Source of the DNA: Bacteroidales bacterium
GTDB lineage: Bacteria; Bacteroidota; Bacteroidia; Bacteroidales; UBA10428
Assembly: GCA_016935435.1 (NCBI GenBank)
Contig: JAFGQZ010000027.1
Coordinates: forward strand, 1-56,610
Length of the DNA stretch: 56,610 nt
Direction: 5' to 3'
Shown here: positions 35,227-45,936 of the stretch, one piece after another
Layout of the letters: every line of letters begins with the position of its first letter
How positions within the stretch are numbered: the first letter of the stretch is position 1
The notes under the pieces: model-generated
The model's input: the letters and a program-made list of their open reading frames with translations, nothing else
Told to the model about the DNA's origin: nothing
Databases searched by the model: none
Program-made: the position numbers and the translations under genes

Positions 35227-35481
35227 TTATGCTTTAATTCCAAAATGTTCGGCAAGTATGGCCGTAACCGACACCGAATCGACTGTGCTGTAAATCGATT
35301 TTCCAATACGCAGGTTTGGCCCGTTTTTACAGAGCCCCGAACAGAGTTCGCCCTTGAAAACAACCTGGTTGTCTAAGCCGTTTTCAATTAAGAAATCTTT
35401 TATTATTGTAAGAGTTTCGTTGTTTCCGCGGCTATAGCACGAACTGCCCATGCACACAACAATTTCAATCATATCATCCAT
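35227..35481 (-). CDS. Thioredoxin-like [2Fe-2S] ferredoxin
   Basis: An 84-residue paralogue of the protein at 32065-32313, with cysteines in CMGSSCYSRGN and CSGLCKNGP, the standard spacing of the NuoE-like [2Fe-2S] fold. It is the first gene of the hydrogenase operon, nine bases before the sensory hydrogenase. The operon thus carries one such ferredoxin in front of each hydrogenase, suggesting a dedicated carrier for each. Confidence 0.85.
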   Translation of the reverse strand: MDDMIEIVVCMGSSCYSRGNNETLTIIKDFLIENGLDNQVVFKGELCSGLCKNGPNLRIGKSIYSTVDSVSVTAILAEHFGIKA

Positions 35482-35590
35482 TTTTCTGTAGCTTTTAGGA
35501 TGATGGTATAATAAAACTATGCCATAAATTGTAATAAATTAAATATCAACATATAACACAGTGCTTAAGAAAGCAGTGCAATTAGTAAGT

Positions 35591-35656
35591 GTTCGAAAAC
35601 AATACAGTTTGTGTTTTAATTGTGTACCGAATATGTACAGTGTTCGAAATTCGAAC
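35591..35656. promoter_or_regulatory. Candidate activator-binding palindromes
   Basis: GTTCGAAATTCGAAC (35642-35656) is a palindrome with 7-base arms and one central base. A related half, GTTCGAAAAC, lies at 35591-35600. The TTCGAA centres are about 54 bases apart, about five helical turns, and 110-170 bases upstream of the hydrogenase operon start. That is where a sigma-54 activator would bind. I found no convincing -24/-12 (GG...GC) promoter between them and the operon. Confidence 0.45.
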
Positions 35657-35694
35657 GGCACTTGTTTCTCTTTTTTTTGCCTCGCGTCTAAAAT

Positions 35695-37626
35695 CTAGAC
35701 ACTTTTGGTAAAATTTAATCGGACAATGTGGTGTTTTTTAATTTTTTCGTACAGGGTGTTTCGTCCAATGCCTAAAGCTTTGGCCGTAGCTGCAATGTTC
35801 CAACCGGTTTGCTGCAGCGCATTCTCTATGGCCTGTTTTTCGACATTCATCAGGGGCTCAACAGGCAATGTCTCGTGGTTATTGCTTTTAACATGGCCGG
35901 GCGGGTTGCTTATTGCATTGTCGGGTAGCAGGTTTTTTATTTCCTGTTGGCCGTAGAAGAGAACGATTTTCTCTATGGTGTTTTCTAACTCTCTTACGTT
36001 GCCGGGCCACGAATAATTAAGCAAATGTTGTAATGTGCCTTTATCAATTTCTGGAATGGGCCTGTTCAGCAATTGGCTTTTTTGTTTCAGAAAGAAGCGT
36101 ATCAGCAGAGGAATATCGTCGGTACGATGTTGCAACGATGGCAGGTGTATTGGCACAACACTGAGCCTGTAATACAAGTCGGTACGGAAAGAGCCTTTCT
36201 TAATTTCCAATGGTAAATCTTTGTTGGTTGCGGCTATTATCCTTACATCAATGGGTATTTCCCTGCTTCCGCCAACTTTTGTGATTTTTTTTTCCTGAAT
36301 GGCCCGTAACAGTTTCACCTGCATTTCGTGTGGCATATCGCCAATTTCGTCGAGAAAGATGGTACCGTTATCGGCCAGTTCAAATTTTCCGGGCTTTCCT
36401 TTTCGCAGTGCCCCGGTAAACGCACCTTCTTCATAACCGAAGAGTTCGCTTTCGATTAAGGTAGAAGAAATTGCCCCGCAATTGATAGCAATAAAATTGT
36501 TGTTTTTTCGGTTGCTGGCATTGTGTATGGCTTGGGCAAACACTTCTTTGCCGGTTCCGCTGGAGCCGGTAATTAGTATTGTTGAGGGGCTCCGGGCGGC
36601 TGTTTTTGCCATGTTAACAGCGTATTTCATTGCTTCGCTTTGTCCCAGTATATCTTTGAACGAAAAGAAAGCATTACTGGACGAATAGCGCCCGATTATT
36701 TTCATCATTCGGCTAAACGGCCTTATGGTAATTACGTAGCCCAAAAGCTGGCTACCTAATCCTTTTATTGAATATGCATTGATGATGTATTTCTCTTGCG
36801 AGTTTGAAAACACTAAATCGTGCTCTTCATCGGTTATTATTTTATCGGAGTCGAGTTCTTGCCTGATTATTTCCCAGTCGGGCAGAAAATCTATCATATC
36901 CCTGTTGAGCAGGTGTGTCCTGCGGATATTTATTGCCCGGCAGGCTGTATCGTTTACCCAGTAAATTTTTTGTTCGAGGTTTATGGCAAACAATCCGTAT
37001 GTAAGGTTATTGATAATATTAAAGGCATATTGGCGCTCGTTGTTGAGTTGCTTTTGAATAAGGTTGTTCCATATCCGATCGGCAATAACATGGGCTGTCA
37101 TAGCCACAAGCGCCTGTATGCCGGGGTTTAAGTTGCCATTTTCTGTGGCTATTGAAATAGTCCCGGATAACCTGTTGTTATAGTTTATAACCGGTGCACA
37201 AGCCATGTCGAGGCTTTTAAGGGCTTCAATGTAATTCTGGCATCCTTTAACGAAGAAAATATGTTTATGGATAAGTGCAAGTGCCACGGCATTTGTTCCT
37301 GCGTATTGTTCCGATAAAACAGTCCCCGATTTCAGGTTTATTTGGTCGACGGCAAAAAGCAGGGAGGTGTCGCCGGAAATGTGCAAAACAGCGCCTTCAG
37401 AATCGGTAAGTATGGTAAAAAGTTTTTGTTGCCTTTCGAATGTGTTGAAAAGATGGTGGATGACAGGTATGGCATGTTCCAGCAATTCGGCGTTAACAGC
37501 CGAAACATTTTCGAGTTCTTTATCAGTCAGGCGTTTTGGCAGGATATTGCTGTTCGAAATTATGTTGTTTTCCTTCGAGCGTTGTGCCGATTCTTTATAA
37601 ATGGCGGCTAATGTTTCTGCATCCAT
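35695..37626 (-). CDS. Sigma-54-dependent activator, GAF-PAS-AAA+-Fis
   Basis: A 643-residue bacterial enhancer-binding protein. An AcoR-like GAF domain covers about residues 40-190 (with SEQYAGTNAVALAL), and a PAS domain about 200-300. The AAA+ domain has Walker A GSSGTGKE (354-361), the sigma-54-contacting GAFTGA loop (401-406) and Walker B FLDEIGD (424-430). A Fis-type helix-turn-helix (about 609-632) ends the protein. It should remodel sigma-54 RNA polymerase in response to a small ligand or redox signal. It lies 214 bases upstream of the hydrogenase operon on the same strand and is its most likely regulator, and 14 bases downstream of the dehydrogenase gene. Confidence 0.93.
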   Translation of the reverse strand: MDAETLAAIYKESAQRSKENNIISNSNILPKRLTDKELENVSAVNAELLEHAIPVIHHLFNTFERQQKLFTILTDSEGAVLHISGDTSLLFAVDQINLKSGTVLSEQYAGTNAVALALIHKHIFFVKGCQNYIEALKSLDMACAPVINYNNRLSGTISIATENGNLNPGIQALVAMTAHVIADRIWNNLIQKQLNNERQYAFNIINNLTYGLFAINLEQKIYWVNDTACRAINIRRTHLLNRDMIDFLPDWEIIRQELDSDKIITDEEHDLVFSNSQEKYIINAYSIKGLGSQLLGYVITIRPFSRMMKIIGRYSSSNAFFSFKDILGQSEAMKYAVNMAKTAARSPSTILITGSSGTGKEVFAQAIHNASNRKNNNFIAINCGAISSTLIESELFGYEEGAFTGALRKGKPGKFELADNGTIFLDEIGDMPHEMQVKLLRAIQEKKITKVGGSREIPIDVRIIAATNKDLPLEIKKGSFRTDLYYRLSVVPIHLPSLQHRTDDIPLLIRFFLKQKSQLLNRPIPEIDKGTLQHLLNYSWPGNVRELENTIEKIVLFYGQQEIKNLLPDNAISNPPGHVKSNNHETLPVEPLMNVEKQAIENALQQTGWNIAATAKALGIGRNTLYEKIKKHHIVRLNFTKSV

Positions 37627-37640
37627 TGGAGATACGCCGG

Positions 37641-38591
37641 TTATTGTTTGTTCTGCCAGTTTACGATGTTTTGGAAAATTCCTTCTACAAGCTGTTCCCT
37701 GGCTTCTTCGCTAATCCAGGCAATATGCGGGGTTATCAAAATCTTTTCGGGGTTCTTAATTTTCAGCAGGGGGCTGTTTGCTTCAATTGGTTCTTTTTCC
37801 AGTACATCTATGCCGGCAGCAGCAATAAGGCCTTCATCGAGGGCCTGCGCCAGGGCTGGTTCATCGACAATTTTGCCCCGTCCTGTGTTTAAAAGTATTG
37901 CCGACCGCTTCATTTTTTTTAGCTGTTCGTAGCCGATGAGGCCCTCTGTTTTTTCGTTCAGTGGGCAATGCACCGAAATAATATCGGATGTTTCAAGTAA
38001 CTGCCCAAAAGAAAGGAGAGGGTAGGGGCTTTTTGTGTTTTCTCCGGATGTGCTGTAATAAACGACTTTTGCCCCAAAAACGCCGGCTATTTCGGCAACC
38101 CTTTTACCAATTGTCCCCAAACCAATAATGCCAAACTGTTGTCCTTTTAGTTCAGTAAACGAGCGGCCATGGTGAGTAAATATGGCACTTTTACTGTATT
38201 CGCCGGTTTTAACGTAATTGTCGAAATACTGCATTTTCGACATTAAGTAAAGAAGCATCGAGAAAGAATGCTGGGCAACGCTTTCTGTAGAATAGCCTGC
38301 AACATTTTTAACCACAATTCCTTTTTGGGCTGCATACGGCAAATCAACATTGTTCATACCGGTGGCTGCAATGCAAATTAACCTTAGTTCGGGACAGGCA
38401 TCTATAACTTCTTTGTCGATAACTACCTTGTTGGTAATTACAACATTATTGCCTTTTATTCTGTCAATTCTTTGCGATGGCAATGTGGTGCTGTACGAAA
38501 CATATTTTCCCAGAGAAGCAATTTTATCAATGGTTTTCACCTCGCCAATAGTTGACGAGTCGAGAAATACTATGTTAAGCAGTTTATCCAT
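37641..38591 (-). CDS. D-2-hydroxyacid dehydrogenase
   Basis: A 316-residue NAD-dependent dehydrogenase of the glycerate/lactate type. The NAD-binding motif is GIIGLGTIGKRVAEIAG. The catalytic Arg, Glu and His of the family fall in ILLNTGRGKIVDE (Arg), IDVLEKEP (Glu) and LITPHIAW (His). The substrate cannot be decided (glycerate, lactate, formate-like or hydroxypyruvate). It probably shares a transcript with the sigma-54 activator 14 bases downstream. The link with hydrogenase control may reflect disposal of reducing power, which is inference. Confidence 0.9.
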   Translation of the reverse strand: MDKLLNIVFLDSSTIGEVKTIDKIASLGKYVSYSTTLPSQRIDRIKGNNVVITNKVVIDKEVIDACPELRLICIAATGMNNVDLPYAAQKGIVVKNVAGYSTESVAQHSFSMLLYLMSKMQYFDNYVKTGEYSKSAIFTHHGRSFTELKGQQFGIIGLGTIGKRVAEIAGVFGAKVVYYSTSGENTKSPYPLLSFGQLLETSDIISVHCPLNEKTEGLIGYEQLKKMKRSAILLNTGRGKIVDEPALAQALDEGLIAAAGIDVLEKEPIEANSPLLKIKNPEKILITPHIAWISEEAREQLVEGIFQNIVNWQNKQ

Positions 38592-38702
38592 TGTAATTGA
38601 AAACGTGAATTATTCACAATAAATAAGTGTTGCCAGCCTAATTGCCGGGTTCTTTATGCAACCACTGCAAAACAGATATCCGTTTACTTATTGCAGCAAG
38701 GG

Positions 38703-40586
38703 TTACTTTCGTTTTTTTGCCTGTTGTTGTTGCATCTTTTGCATATCTTCAATTCGCTGTTGCCATTTCGATTTTTTGTGAGGTTTAGCCTTTTTGGCTT
38801 CCAGCTTTTTCAAAAGGGCGTTTTCATCGATAAACATTTTAAACAGGTAATTCTGCCCGAAAGTTATCATATTGGCCAGAAAATAGTAATATGTAAGGGC
38901 TGCCGAGAACCGGTTCAGGAAGAACATGAAAGTAATAGGCATAATATACATCATAGTTTTCATGCCGGGCATTTGCTGGTCGCTCATTTGCCCGCTTCCG
39001 CTGGTTTTAATTGTAAGCAGTGTGGTAACGGTCATTAAAATAGTAAAAAGGCTGATATGGTTACCATAAATACTGCTTAAAATTGGTATTTGGGCACTCC
39101 ATTCAAAAATTGAATCGTAGGTCGATAAGTCGGTTGCCCATAAAAAGCCCTGTTGGCGCAGTTCTATTGAAGTGGGGAAAAACCTGAACATGGCAAAAAG
39201 TATGGGCATTTGCAGTAACATGGGCAAACAACCGCCAAGGGGGCTAACGCCAACTTTTTTATAGATAGCCATTGTTGCCTGTTGCCTTTCCATGGCTTTT
39301 TCTTTCGGATATTTTGATACAGCCTCATCGACCATAGGTTTGAGTACCCTCATTTTTGCCTGAGATAGGTACGAACGGAAAGTTAAGGGCAATAATATAA
39401 GTTTGATAATAATTGTCAATAACAGGATGATTATGCCATAGTTCGCAATACTTTTGTTTAACCAGTTGAAAATGTTTATTATAATGCCCTGGTTAATCCA
39501 TTTAATAATGCTTTTTCCAACCGATACCATATCGTGCAGTTGCTGGTCGGCATATTCCTTTTTTAGTAGCTTATACTTCACCGGCCCAAAGAAAAAGCTT
39601 ACAGAAAGCGCGTTGTTTTTTTCTGCCGAAAAGGGCAAACCTATTACCGATTTAAAGTGTTTTATGTATTTGCTGTTTTCGGGCTGGTTAACCGATTGCA
39701 TTGCTGCATTAGAGAAAGGTTGGTCGGAAGCCATTAGCACCGACGCAAAAAATTGATCTTTATAGCCAATCCATTCTACCTGGGTAGGAATTTCTTTCTC
39801 CTGGACATCTTTTTTCGAGCGTGCGTTAAAAAATTCAACATCATCGTTTGATGGTTTAAAGTATAGCGAAGTATAGGTGGCCTCGTTAGTCCAGCCTTTT
39901 TCCTGTTGCGGCGACAGTATTTCCCAATTTAGTTCGAGGTTAGACATACGATTGGTTGGATCGGGTATGCCATGAAACGCCATTTGCATGTCGAGCTGGT
40001 AAGTGTTGGGCTTCAGGGTGTATGTGTATTCAAGATACTGGCCGTTTTCTCCTGTTAGCCTGAACTTAACCGATTCGGGCCCATCTGTGGCGAGGGTTGT
40101 TTTAGAAAGCGCAGAGTCGGCTTTGAAGTACAAATTATTGGTTGCTACGGGGGCATTGGTACGCGAATAGAAATTGATATTAAATACGGTAGTGTCGCCG
40201 TCGAACAGAACTAGCGGCATTGAATCGAAGCGTCGGTAATCTTTGAGCCTTACCGAATATGGGCGCCCGCCTTTTGTTGAAAAAGTAACGGCAATGAGCT
40301 CGTTTTCGAGCGTATAAAACTCGTTGGCCCCAAAAACAGCTGCGGCAAACTCGCCATATCGTTGCGAGCTGGCAATTAATGCCAGAGAATCGGCAGCCTG
40401 GGCTGTTCTATCAGGTTCGGCAAGTTTGGTTTTATTGAGCTCTTCATGTTGTGCCCTTACGGCTGCAACCGAGTCGTTATAAATTTTTCTGCGTTCGAGT
40501 TCTTCTTTTCCGGGCTGGTTAAAAATGCCCATTACAATAAAAATAGCTGCTATTAATATTATTCCAATAATCGAATTTCTGTCCAT
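38703..40586 (-). CDS. yidC: Membrane protein insertase YidC
   Basis: A 627-residue YidC. It has an N-terminal signal-anchor helix, a long periplasmic beta-rich domain (about 60-350) and a C-terminal 60-kDa inner-membrane core with five helices. The core shows PLTFRSYLSQAKMRVLKP with the conserved Arg region and the GGCLPMLLQMPILFAMF segment. The C-terminus is basic (rich in Lys and Gln), as expected for ribosome contact. It is 17 bases downstream of pyrG, a pair I recall as common in Bacteroidota. Confidence 0.96.
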   Translation of the reverse strand: MDRNSIIGIILIAAIFIVMGIFNQPGKEELERRKIYNDSVAAVRAQHEELNKTKLAEPDRTAQAADSLALIASSQRYGEFAAAVFGANEFYTLENELIAVTFSTKGGRPYSVRLKDYRRFDSMPLVLFDGDTTVFNINFYSRTNAPVATNNLYFKADSALSKTTLATDGPESVKFRLTGENGQYLEYTYTLKPNTYQLDMQMAFHGIPDPTNRMSNLELNWEILSPQQEKGWTNEATYTSLYFKPSNDDVEFFNARSKKDVQEKEIPTQVEWIGYKDQFFASVLMASDQPFSNAAMQSVNQPENSKYIKHFKSVIGLPFSAEKNNALSVSFFFGPVKYKLLKKEYADQQLHDMVSVGKSIIKWINQGIIINIFNWLNKSIANYGIIILLLTIIIKLILLPLTFRSYLSQAKMRVLKPMVDEAVSKYPKEKAMERQQATMAIYKKVGVSPLGGCLPMLLQMPILFAMFRFFPTSIELRQQGFLWATDLSTYDSIFEWSAQIPILSSIYGNHISLFTILMTVTTLLTIKTSGSGQMSDQQMPGMKTMMYIMPITFMFFLNRFSAALTYYYFLANMITFGQNYLFKMFIDENALLKKLEAKKAKPHKKSKWQQRIEDMQKMQQQQAKKRK

Positions 40587-40603
40587 TGGCTATGTGTCGT
40601 TTT

Positions 40604-42281
<1,678 letters not shown>

Positions 42282-42344
42282 TTGATTAGGCAAAAGTAAA
42301 ACAATTAATTGAAAAGCAGAAAAACATTTAGGTGAGTTTCTGTA

Positions 42345-44486
42345 TTATTCAATATCGTCGATAATATTAATTTTCTCTTTAATTAGCTCTATGCGCACTT
42401 TTGCTGCCTCAATTTTTTGTTCGACATCGTTTATCATTGATTTGGCATTTTTGGAGTTGGCAAAGAAACCAATGTTGTTTTCCCAAAGGGTAATATCGTT
42501 TTCGAGTTGTTTAAGCTTTGTATAGAGTTTATCGCGTTCTACCGAGAGGCGCCTGTCGGAATTTGGTTTCGATGCTATGCCCTCGACCCTGTTCCTGAAT
42601 TTAAGAATCGACTTTTCTTCATCATCGACCTTTAACTGGTCGAACTTTTTATTGATAATTTCGCGGTATTTTTCCTGTATGGATTCTTTTTGTTTAATGG
42701 GCACAAATCCAATTTCGGACCATTGCCGCTGGAATTCCTTGAGTTGTTCAAGGTTTTGGTTTTCGTTGGCCGAAAGTTCGAAGTTTTCAATGGCCTTAAT
42801 CAGTTCTTCTTTTTGTTTAAGGTTTTCTTCGTAAGTCGAATCGATATTTTCAAAGAATTTCGATTTGTTATTAAAAAAGGTATCGCAGGCAGCACGGAAA
42901 CGCTTCCATATTTTGTCAGACACTTTAACCGGCACCGGCCCAATGGTTTTCCACCTTTTTTGCAGCCGAATGAGTTCGTCGGTGGTTTTTTTCCAGTCGG
43001 TGCTGTTTTGAAGGGCTTCGGCCTGTATGCAAAGCTCTGTTTTTAACTGAAGGTTATTTTCCTGTTCTTCGCGGTTTTGTGCAAAATATTCGCGTTTTTT
43101 GTCGAAAAAGCTGTCGCAGGCTGCCCTGAAGCGCTCGTAAACCTTTGTGTTATATTTTTTCGGGGCAAAGCCAATGGATTTCCATATTTTCTGAAGTTCA
43201 ATAAGCTCTTTTGATTTTTCTTCCCAGTCTTTTGCGCTGTCGATTTCAATTGCAGCAAGTGCTTCGGCTTTTTCGCAAAGGGCTGTTTTTTCGTGCAGGT
43301 TGCTTTTTTGTTCGTCTTTAAGGGTTACAAAATATTCCTGGTGCCGATGGTTTATTTTTGATGTTGCATCGCGGAAGCGATCCCATATTTCGGTGCGCTT
43401 GTCGGAAGGTACAGGGCCTATTTCGCGCCACTGGTCGTGCAACAATTGTAATTTTCTGAAAGCCTCAACCACAGAAGGTTCAAGCAGTAATTCCTCGGCT
43501 TTTTCGCAAAGGGCAATTTTTGCATCAAGGTTTTTCTTAAAGTCGAGATCGCGAAGTTCTTTATTTATCTTTATAAAATCGTAAAAGGCTTCAACGTGGT
43601 AATGGTAGCTTTCCCACAGGTCTTTTACATTTTTTTGGGGCACTGGCCCAATTTCGCGCCAGCGCTCCTGCAGGTTGCGGAAATCCTGAAAAGTTTTGTT
43701 GAGCGATTCCTGGCTGTTGACCAGTTCTTTAATGGCTTCAATTATATCGTATTTGGCCTGAAGGTTAGTTTCTTTCTGGTCTTCTTGAGATCGGCTTAAC
43801 TCGTTTCGTTTATCGCGATAAATATTAAGGAGCTCTTTCATATTGATATCTATCGGCGATTCTTCAACTTTAAAATCTTCGGGATGGCCTCCATCGGCTA
43901 TGAAGTTTTCCTTTATCGATTCAATTTCTGCATTATGTGTTTTGTAATATACCGATTTTATGGCCTCGACATGATCCTTAATTGATTCGAGAGGATATTC
44001 CGAAATGTATTTCCTTAGGGTATCGACAAGCTCTGTTTTTCCCATATCAGAAAGGTTAATTTCTGAAAGTGCTGGTGGATGGTTAGCTGGTTCTTCAGCT
44101 TTTGGTATTTCTACGTCTAAATCTGGGGCAGTTGCTGCTTCTGGTTTACTGGCAACATCAGTTGGCAGTGTTTCAGGAATATCTTCTGCCGGCGATGATT
44201 TATCTTCTATACTGTTTGCACTCAGGTTATCCTCCTCTGTAACTTCCGATACTTTTTCTAATGGGGGTTCTTGCTCTTCAGCTTTTTCAGCCTGTAAAAC
44301 AGGTTTTTCATCGTCAATGCTATCCTGCCGGGTTTCTGAAATTTCGGGAAGTTCATCATCCGGTTTAAGACTTTGTGTGTTTTCACTACTGGTTTCGTTT
44401 GTTTCGCCAGCAACAGGTTCATTTATATTTCCGGTATTGCCGGATTGTTCATTAAGAACAGAGTCTTTTGGGTCAATTTCAGCCAT
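42345..44486 (-). CDS. DUF349 repeat protein
   Basis: A 713-residue acidic, helical protein. Residues 1 to about 150 are low-complexity, rich in Glu, Ser and Pro. From about 165 there is a run of DUF349 units of roughly 70 residues, each with an LxxLQxxWKxIGPVPxK-like core (for example LRLQKRWKTIGPVPVK and QKIWKSIGFAPKKY); at least five are visible. The C-terminus is coiled coil. The family is widespread in Bacteroidota and unassigned. The gene is followed by a hairpin that separates it from pyrG. Confidence 0.88.
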   Translation of the reverse strand: MAEIDPKDSVLNEQSGNTGNINEPVAGETNETSSENTQSLKPDDELPEISETRQDSIDDEKPVLQAEKAEEQEPPLEKVSEVTEEDNLSANSIEDKSSPAEDIPETLPTDVASKPEAATAPDLDVEIPKAEEPANHPPALSEINLSDMGKTELVDTLRKYISEYPLESIKDHVEAIKSVYYKTHNAEIESIKENFIADGGHPEDFKVEESPIDINMKELLNIYRDKRNELSRSQEDQKETNLQAKYDIIEAIKELVNSQESLNKTFQDFRNLQERWREIGPVPQKNVKDLWESYHYHVEAFYDFIKINKELRDLDFKKNLDAKIALCEKAEELLLEPSVVEAFRKLQLLHDQWREIGPVPSDKRTEIWDRFRDATSKINHRHQEYFVTLKDEQKSNLHEKTALCEKAEALAAIEIDSAKDWEEKSKELIELQKIWKSIGFAPKKYNTKVYERFRAACDSFFDKKREYFAQNREEQENNLQLKTELCIQAEALQNSTDWKKTTDELIRLQKRWKTIGPVPVKVSDKIWKRFRAACDTFFNNKSKFFENIDSTYEENLKQKEELIKAIENFELSANENQNLEQLKEFQRQWSEIGFVPIKQKESIQEKYREIINKKFDQLKVDDEEKSILKFRNRVEGIASKPNSDRRLSVERDKLYTKLKQLENDITLWENNIGFFANSKNAKSMINDVEQKIEAAKVRIELIKEKINIIDDIE

Positions 44487-44748
44487 TTTGTACTGATTTA
44501 TTCAAAGTTTCGATACTGGTACGAAAATAAGTATTAACATCAAAACCAACAAGATTTTTACTTATTCTTAACGAAGATATTCATTTCGGGATATATTCTG
44601 TTCGCTTTCGGTTTTTTTTCGGGTAATTTTATATGTGCCGGCAAAATATAACTGTTTTGGTTCCGTTTACCGATTTATTGTTGCCATTTATCAAAGCATG
44701 GCAGTTATATTGGCCTGAGTTTTTAATTTTGCTTAAAAGTTATGGTAT

Positions 44749-45183
44749 ATGAAATCGTTTTTTAATTGTACGTATCACATTATAATTGCTTCTTCAGGCG
44801 ACAAAAAATTTCTGACCAGGGTAAACCAGGATATATTGTTCAATTACATCCGGGCTATGCTTTTAAGTAAGCACTGCACGCCATTGGCCATTAATGGGCA
44901 CAGCAACCATATACATATTGTTTCAGAGGTACAACCCGACCTGGCAGTACAACGCCTTGTTAAGGAGATACAGGTGAACACCACCGATTTCTTAAGGCGC
45001 GAAAAGTCGGTGTTCCCTGAATTTATTGGTTGGGATTTAAATTACCTGGTGCTGAGTATCCATAAAAGTCAGGCCGGGGAGCTTAAAACCTGGCTGGCCG
45101 ATCAGTTTAACTACCATAAGCAGGTTTCGTTTAATGAAGAATTACAAATGCTCGAAGTAAAGGCCGAAAATGCTATGGGCTGA
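44749..45183 (+). CDS. Y1 (HUH) transposase-like protein, catalytic Tyr replaced
   Basis: A 144-residue protein of the IS200/REP-associated Y1 transposase family. The HUH motif is present as His54-Ile-His56 in NGHSNHIHIVSEV. The helix that carries the catalytic Tyr in relatives (YILNQ or YIENQ) reads WLADQ here, so Trp115 stands at the Tyr position. The nearby Tyr121 is in a different helix register. No flanking inverted or subterminal hairpin pair was recognised. It is single-copy in the window, 54 bases upstream of trmD on the same strand. It may be a domesticated DNA-binding protein rather than an active transposase. The phylum promoter for trmD lies between the two genes. Confidence 0.75.
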   Translation: MKSFFNCTYHIIIASSGDKKFLTRVNQDILFNYIRAMLLSKHCTPLAINGHSNHIHIVSEVQPDLAVQRLVKEIQVNTTDFLRREKSVFPEFIGWDLNYLVLSIHKSQAGELKTWLADQFNYHKQVSFNEELQMLEVKAENAMG

Positions 45184-45190
45184 TAATTAA

Positions 45191-45221
45191 TTTACGGGCT
45201 CTTCTTAAATAGCTATATTTG
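45191..45221 (+). promoter_or_regulatory. Candidate promoter for trmD
   Basis: TTTA at 45191-45194, 19 bases, then TATATTTG at 45214-45221. The -7 element is perfect and the -33 element differs at its last base. The ATG lies 17 bases after it, so the leader would be very short. Confidence 0.55.
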
Positions 45222-45237
45222 CCAAAAAATAATATTC

Positions 45238-45936
45238 ATGCGCATTGATATCTTAACTGTTTTGCCTGAATTGCTAAAGGGGCCATTTGAACATTCAATA
45301 CTCAAGAGGGCAATTTCTAAAAATCTTGTTGAGGTACATGTTCACAATATTAGGGATTATGCTTCCGGCAGGCACAAGCAGGTTGATGACTATGCTTTTG
45401 GCGGGGGGGCAGGCATGGTAATGATGGCTGAGCCTATTGATAAAGCTATTGGCAGTTTAAAAGGGAAAAGAAATTACGACGAAGTTATTTTTATGACCCC
45501 CGATGGCGAAAAGTTTGATCAGAAAATTGCCAACAACCTTTCGGTTAAAGAAAACATAATTATTCTTTGCGGGCATTATAAAGGAGTCGATCACAGGGTG
45601 CGCGAGCATTTAATTACCCGCGAAATTTCAATTGGCGATTATGTGCTTACCGGCGGTGAGCTTGCCGCGGCAGTTGTCGCAGACAGCATTGTCCGGCTTA
45701 TTCCCGGGGTTATTTCTGACGAAACTTCAGCCCTGAGCGATTCGTTCCAGGACGGGCTTCTTGCACCTCCGGTTTATACCCGGCCTTCGGAATATAAAGG
45801 GTGGAAGGTGCCTGATGTTTTATTGTCGGGGAACGATAAACTTATTGGCGAATGGCGTCATGAACAGTCAATAAAGCGCACTATAGAAAGACGGCCTGAA
45901 TTATGGTCGGAAGGTTCTGATGATTATTCGGAATAA
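45238..45936 (+). CDS. trmD: tRNA (guanine-37-N1)-methyltransferase
   Basis: A 232-residue SPOUT methyltransferase that makes m1G37 in tRNAs reading CNN codons, preventing frameshifts. The N-terminus ([19 protein letters not shown]), the [11 protein letters not shown] loop, the CGHYKGVD motif, and the trefoil-knot segment [19 protein letters not shown] are standard. It is not in the usual rpsP-rimM-trmD-rplS operon but next to the Y1-like gene, which is common in Bacteroidota. Its stop overlaps the convergent HdeD-like gene by 13 bases. Confidence 0.96.
   Translation: MRIDILTVLPELLKGPFEHSILKRAISKNLVEVHVHNIRDYASGRHKQVDDYAFGGGAGMVMMAEPIDKAIGSLKGKRNYDEVIFMTPDGEKFDQKIANNLSVKENIIILCGHYKGVDHRVREHLITREISIGDYVLTGGELAAAVVADSIVRLIPGVISDETSALSDSFQDGLLAPPVYTRPSEYKGWKVPDVLLSGNDKLIGEWRHEQSIKRTIERRPELWSEGSDDYSE

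Noticed and set aside
34837..35376. A 179-codon plus-strand frame over the sensory hydrogenase and ferredoxin genes
   Set aside because: The opposite strand encodes two proteins with intact cluster motifs across this range. The frame spans their junction and has no promoter or family match.
35482..35694. Sigma-54 -24/-12 promoter for the hydrogenase operon
   Set aside because: The best candidates on the minus strand (TGGCAT... and TTGCAC...) lack the GC at the correct spacing from the GG.
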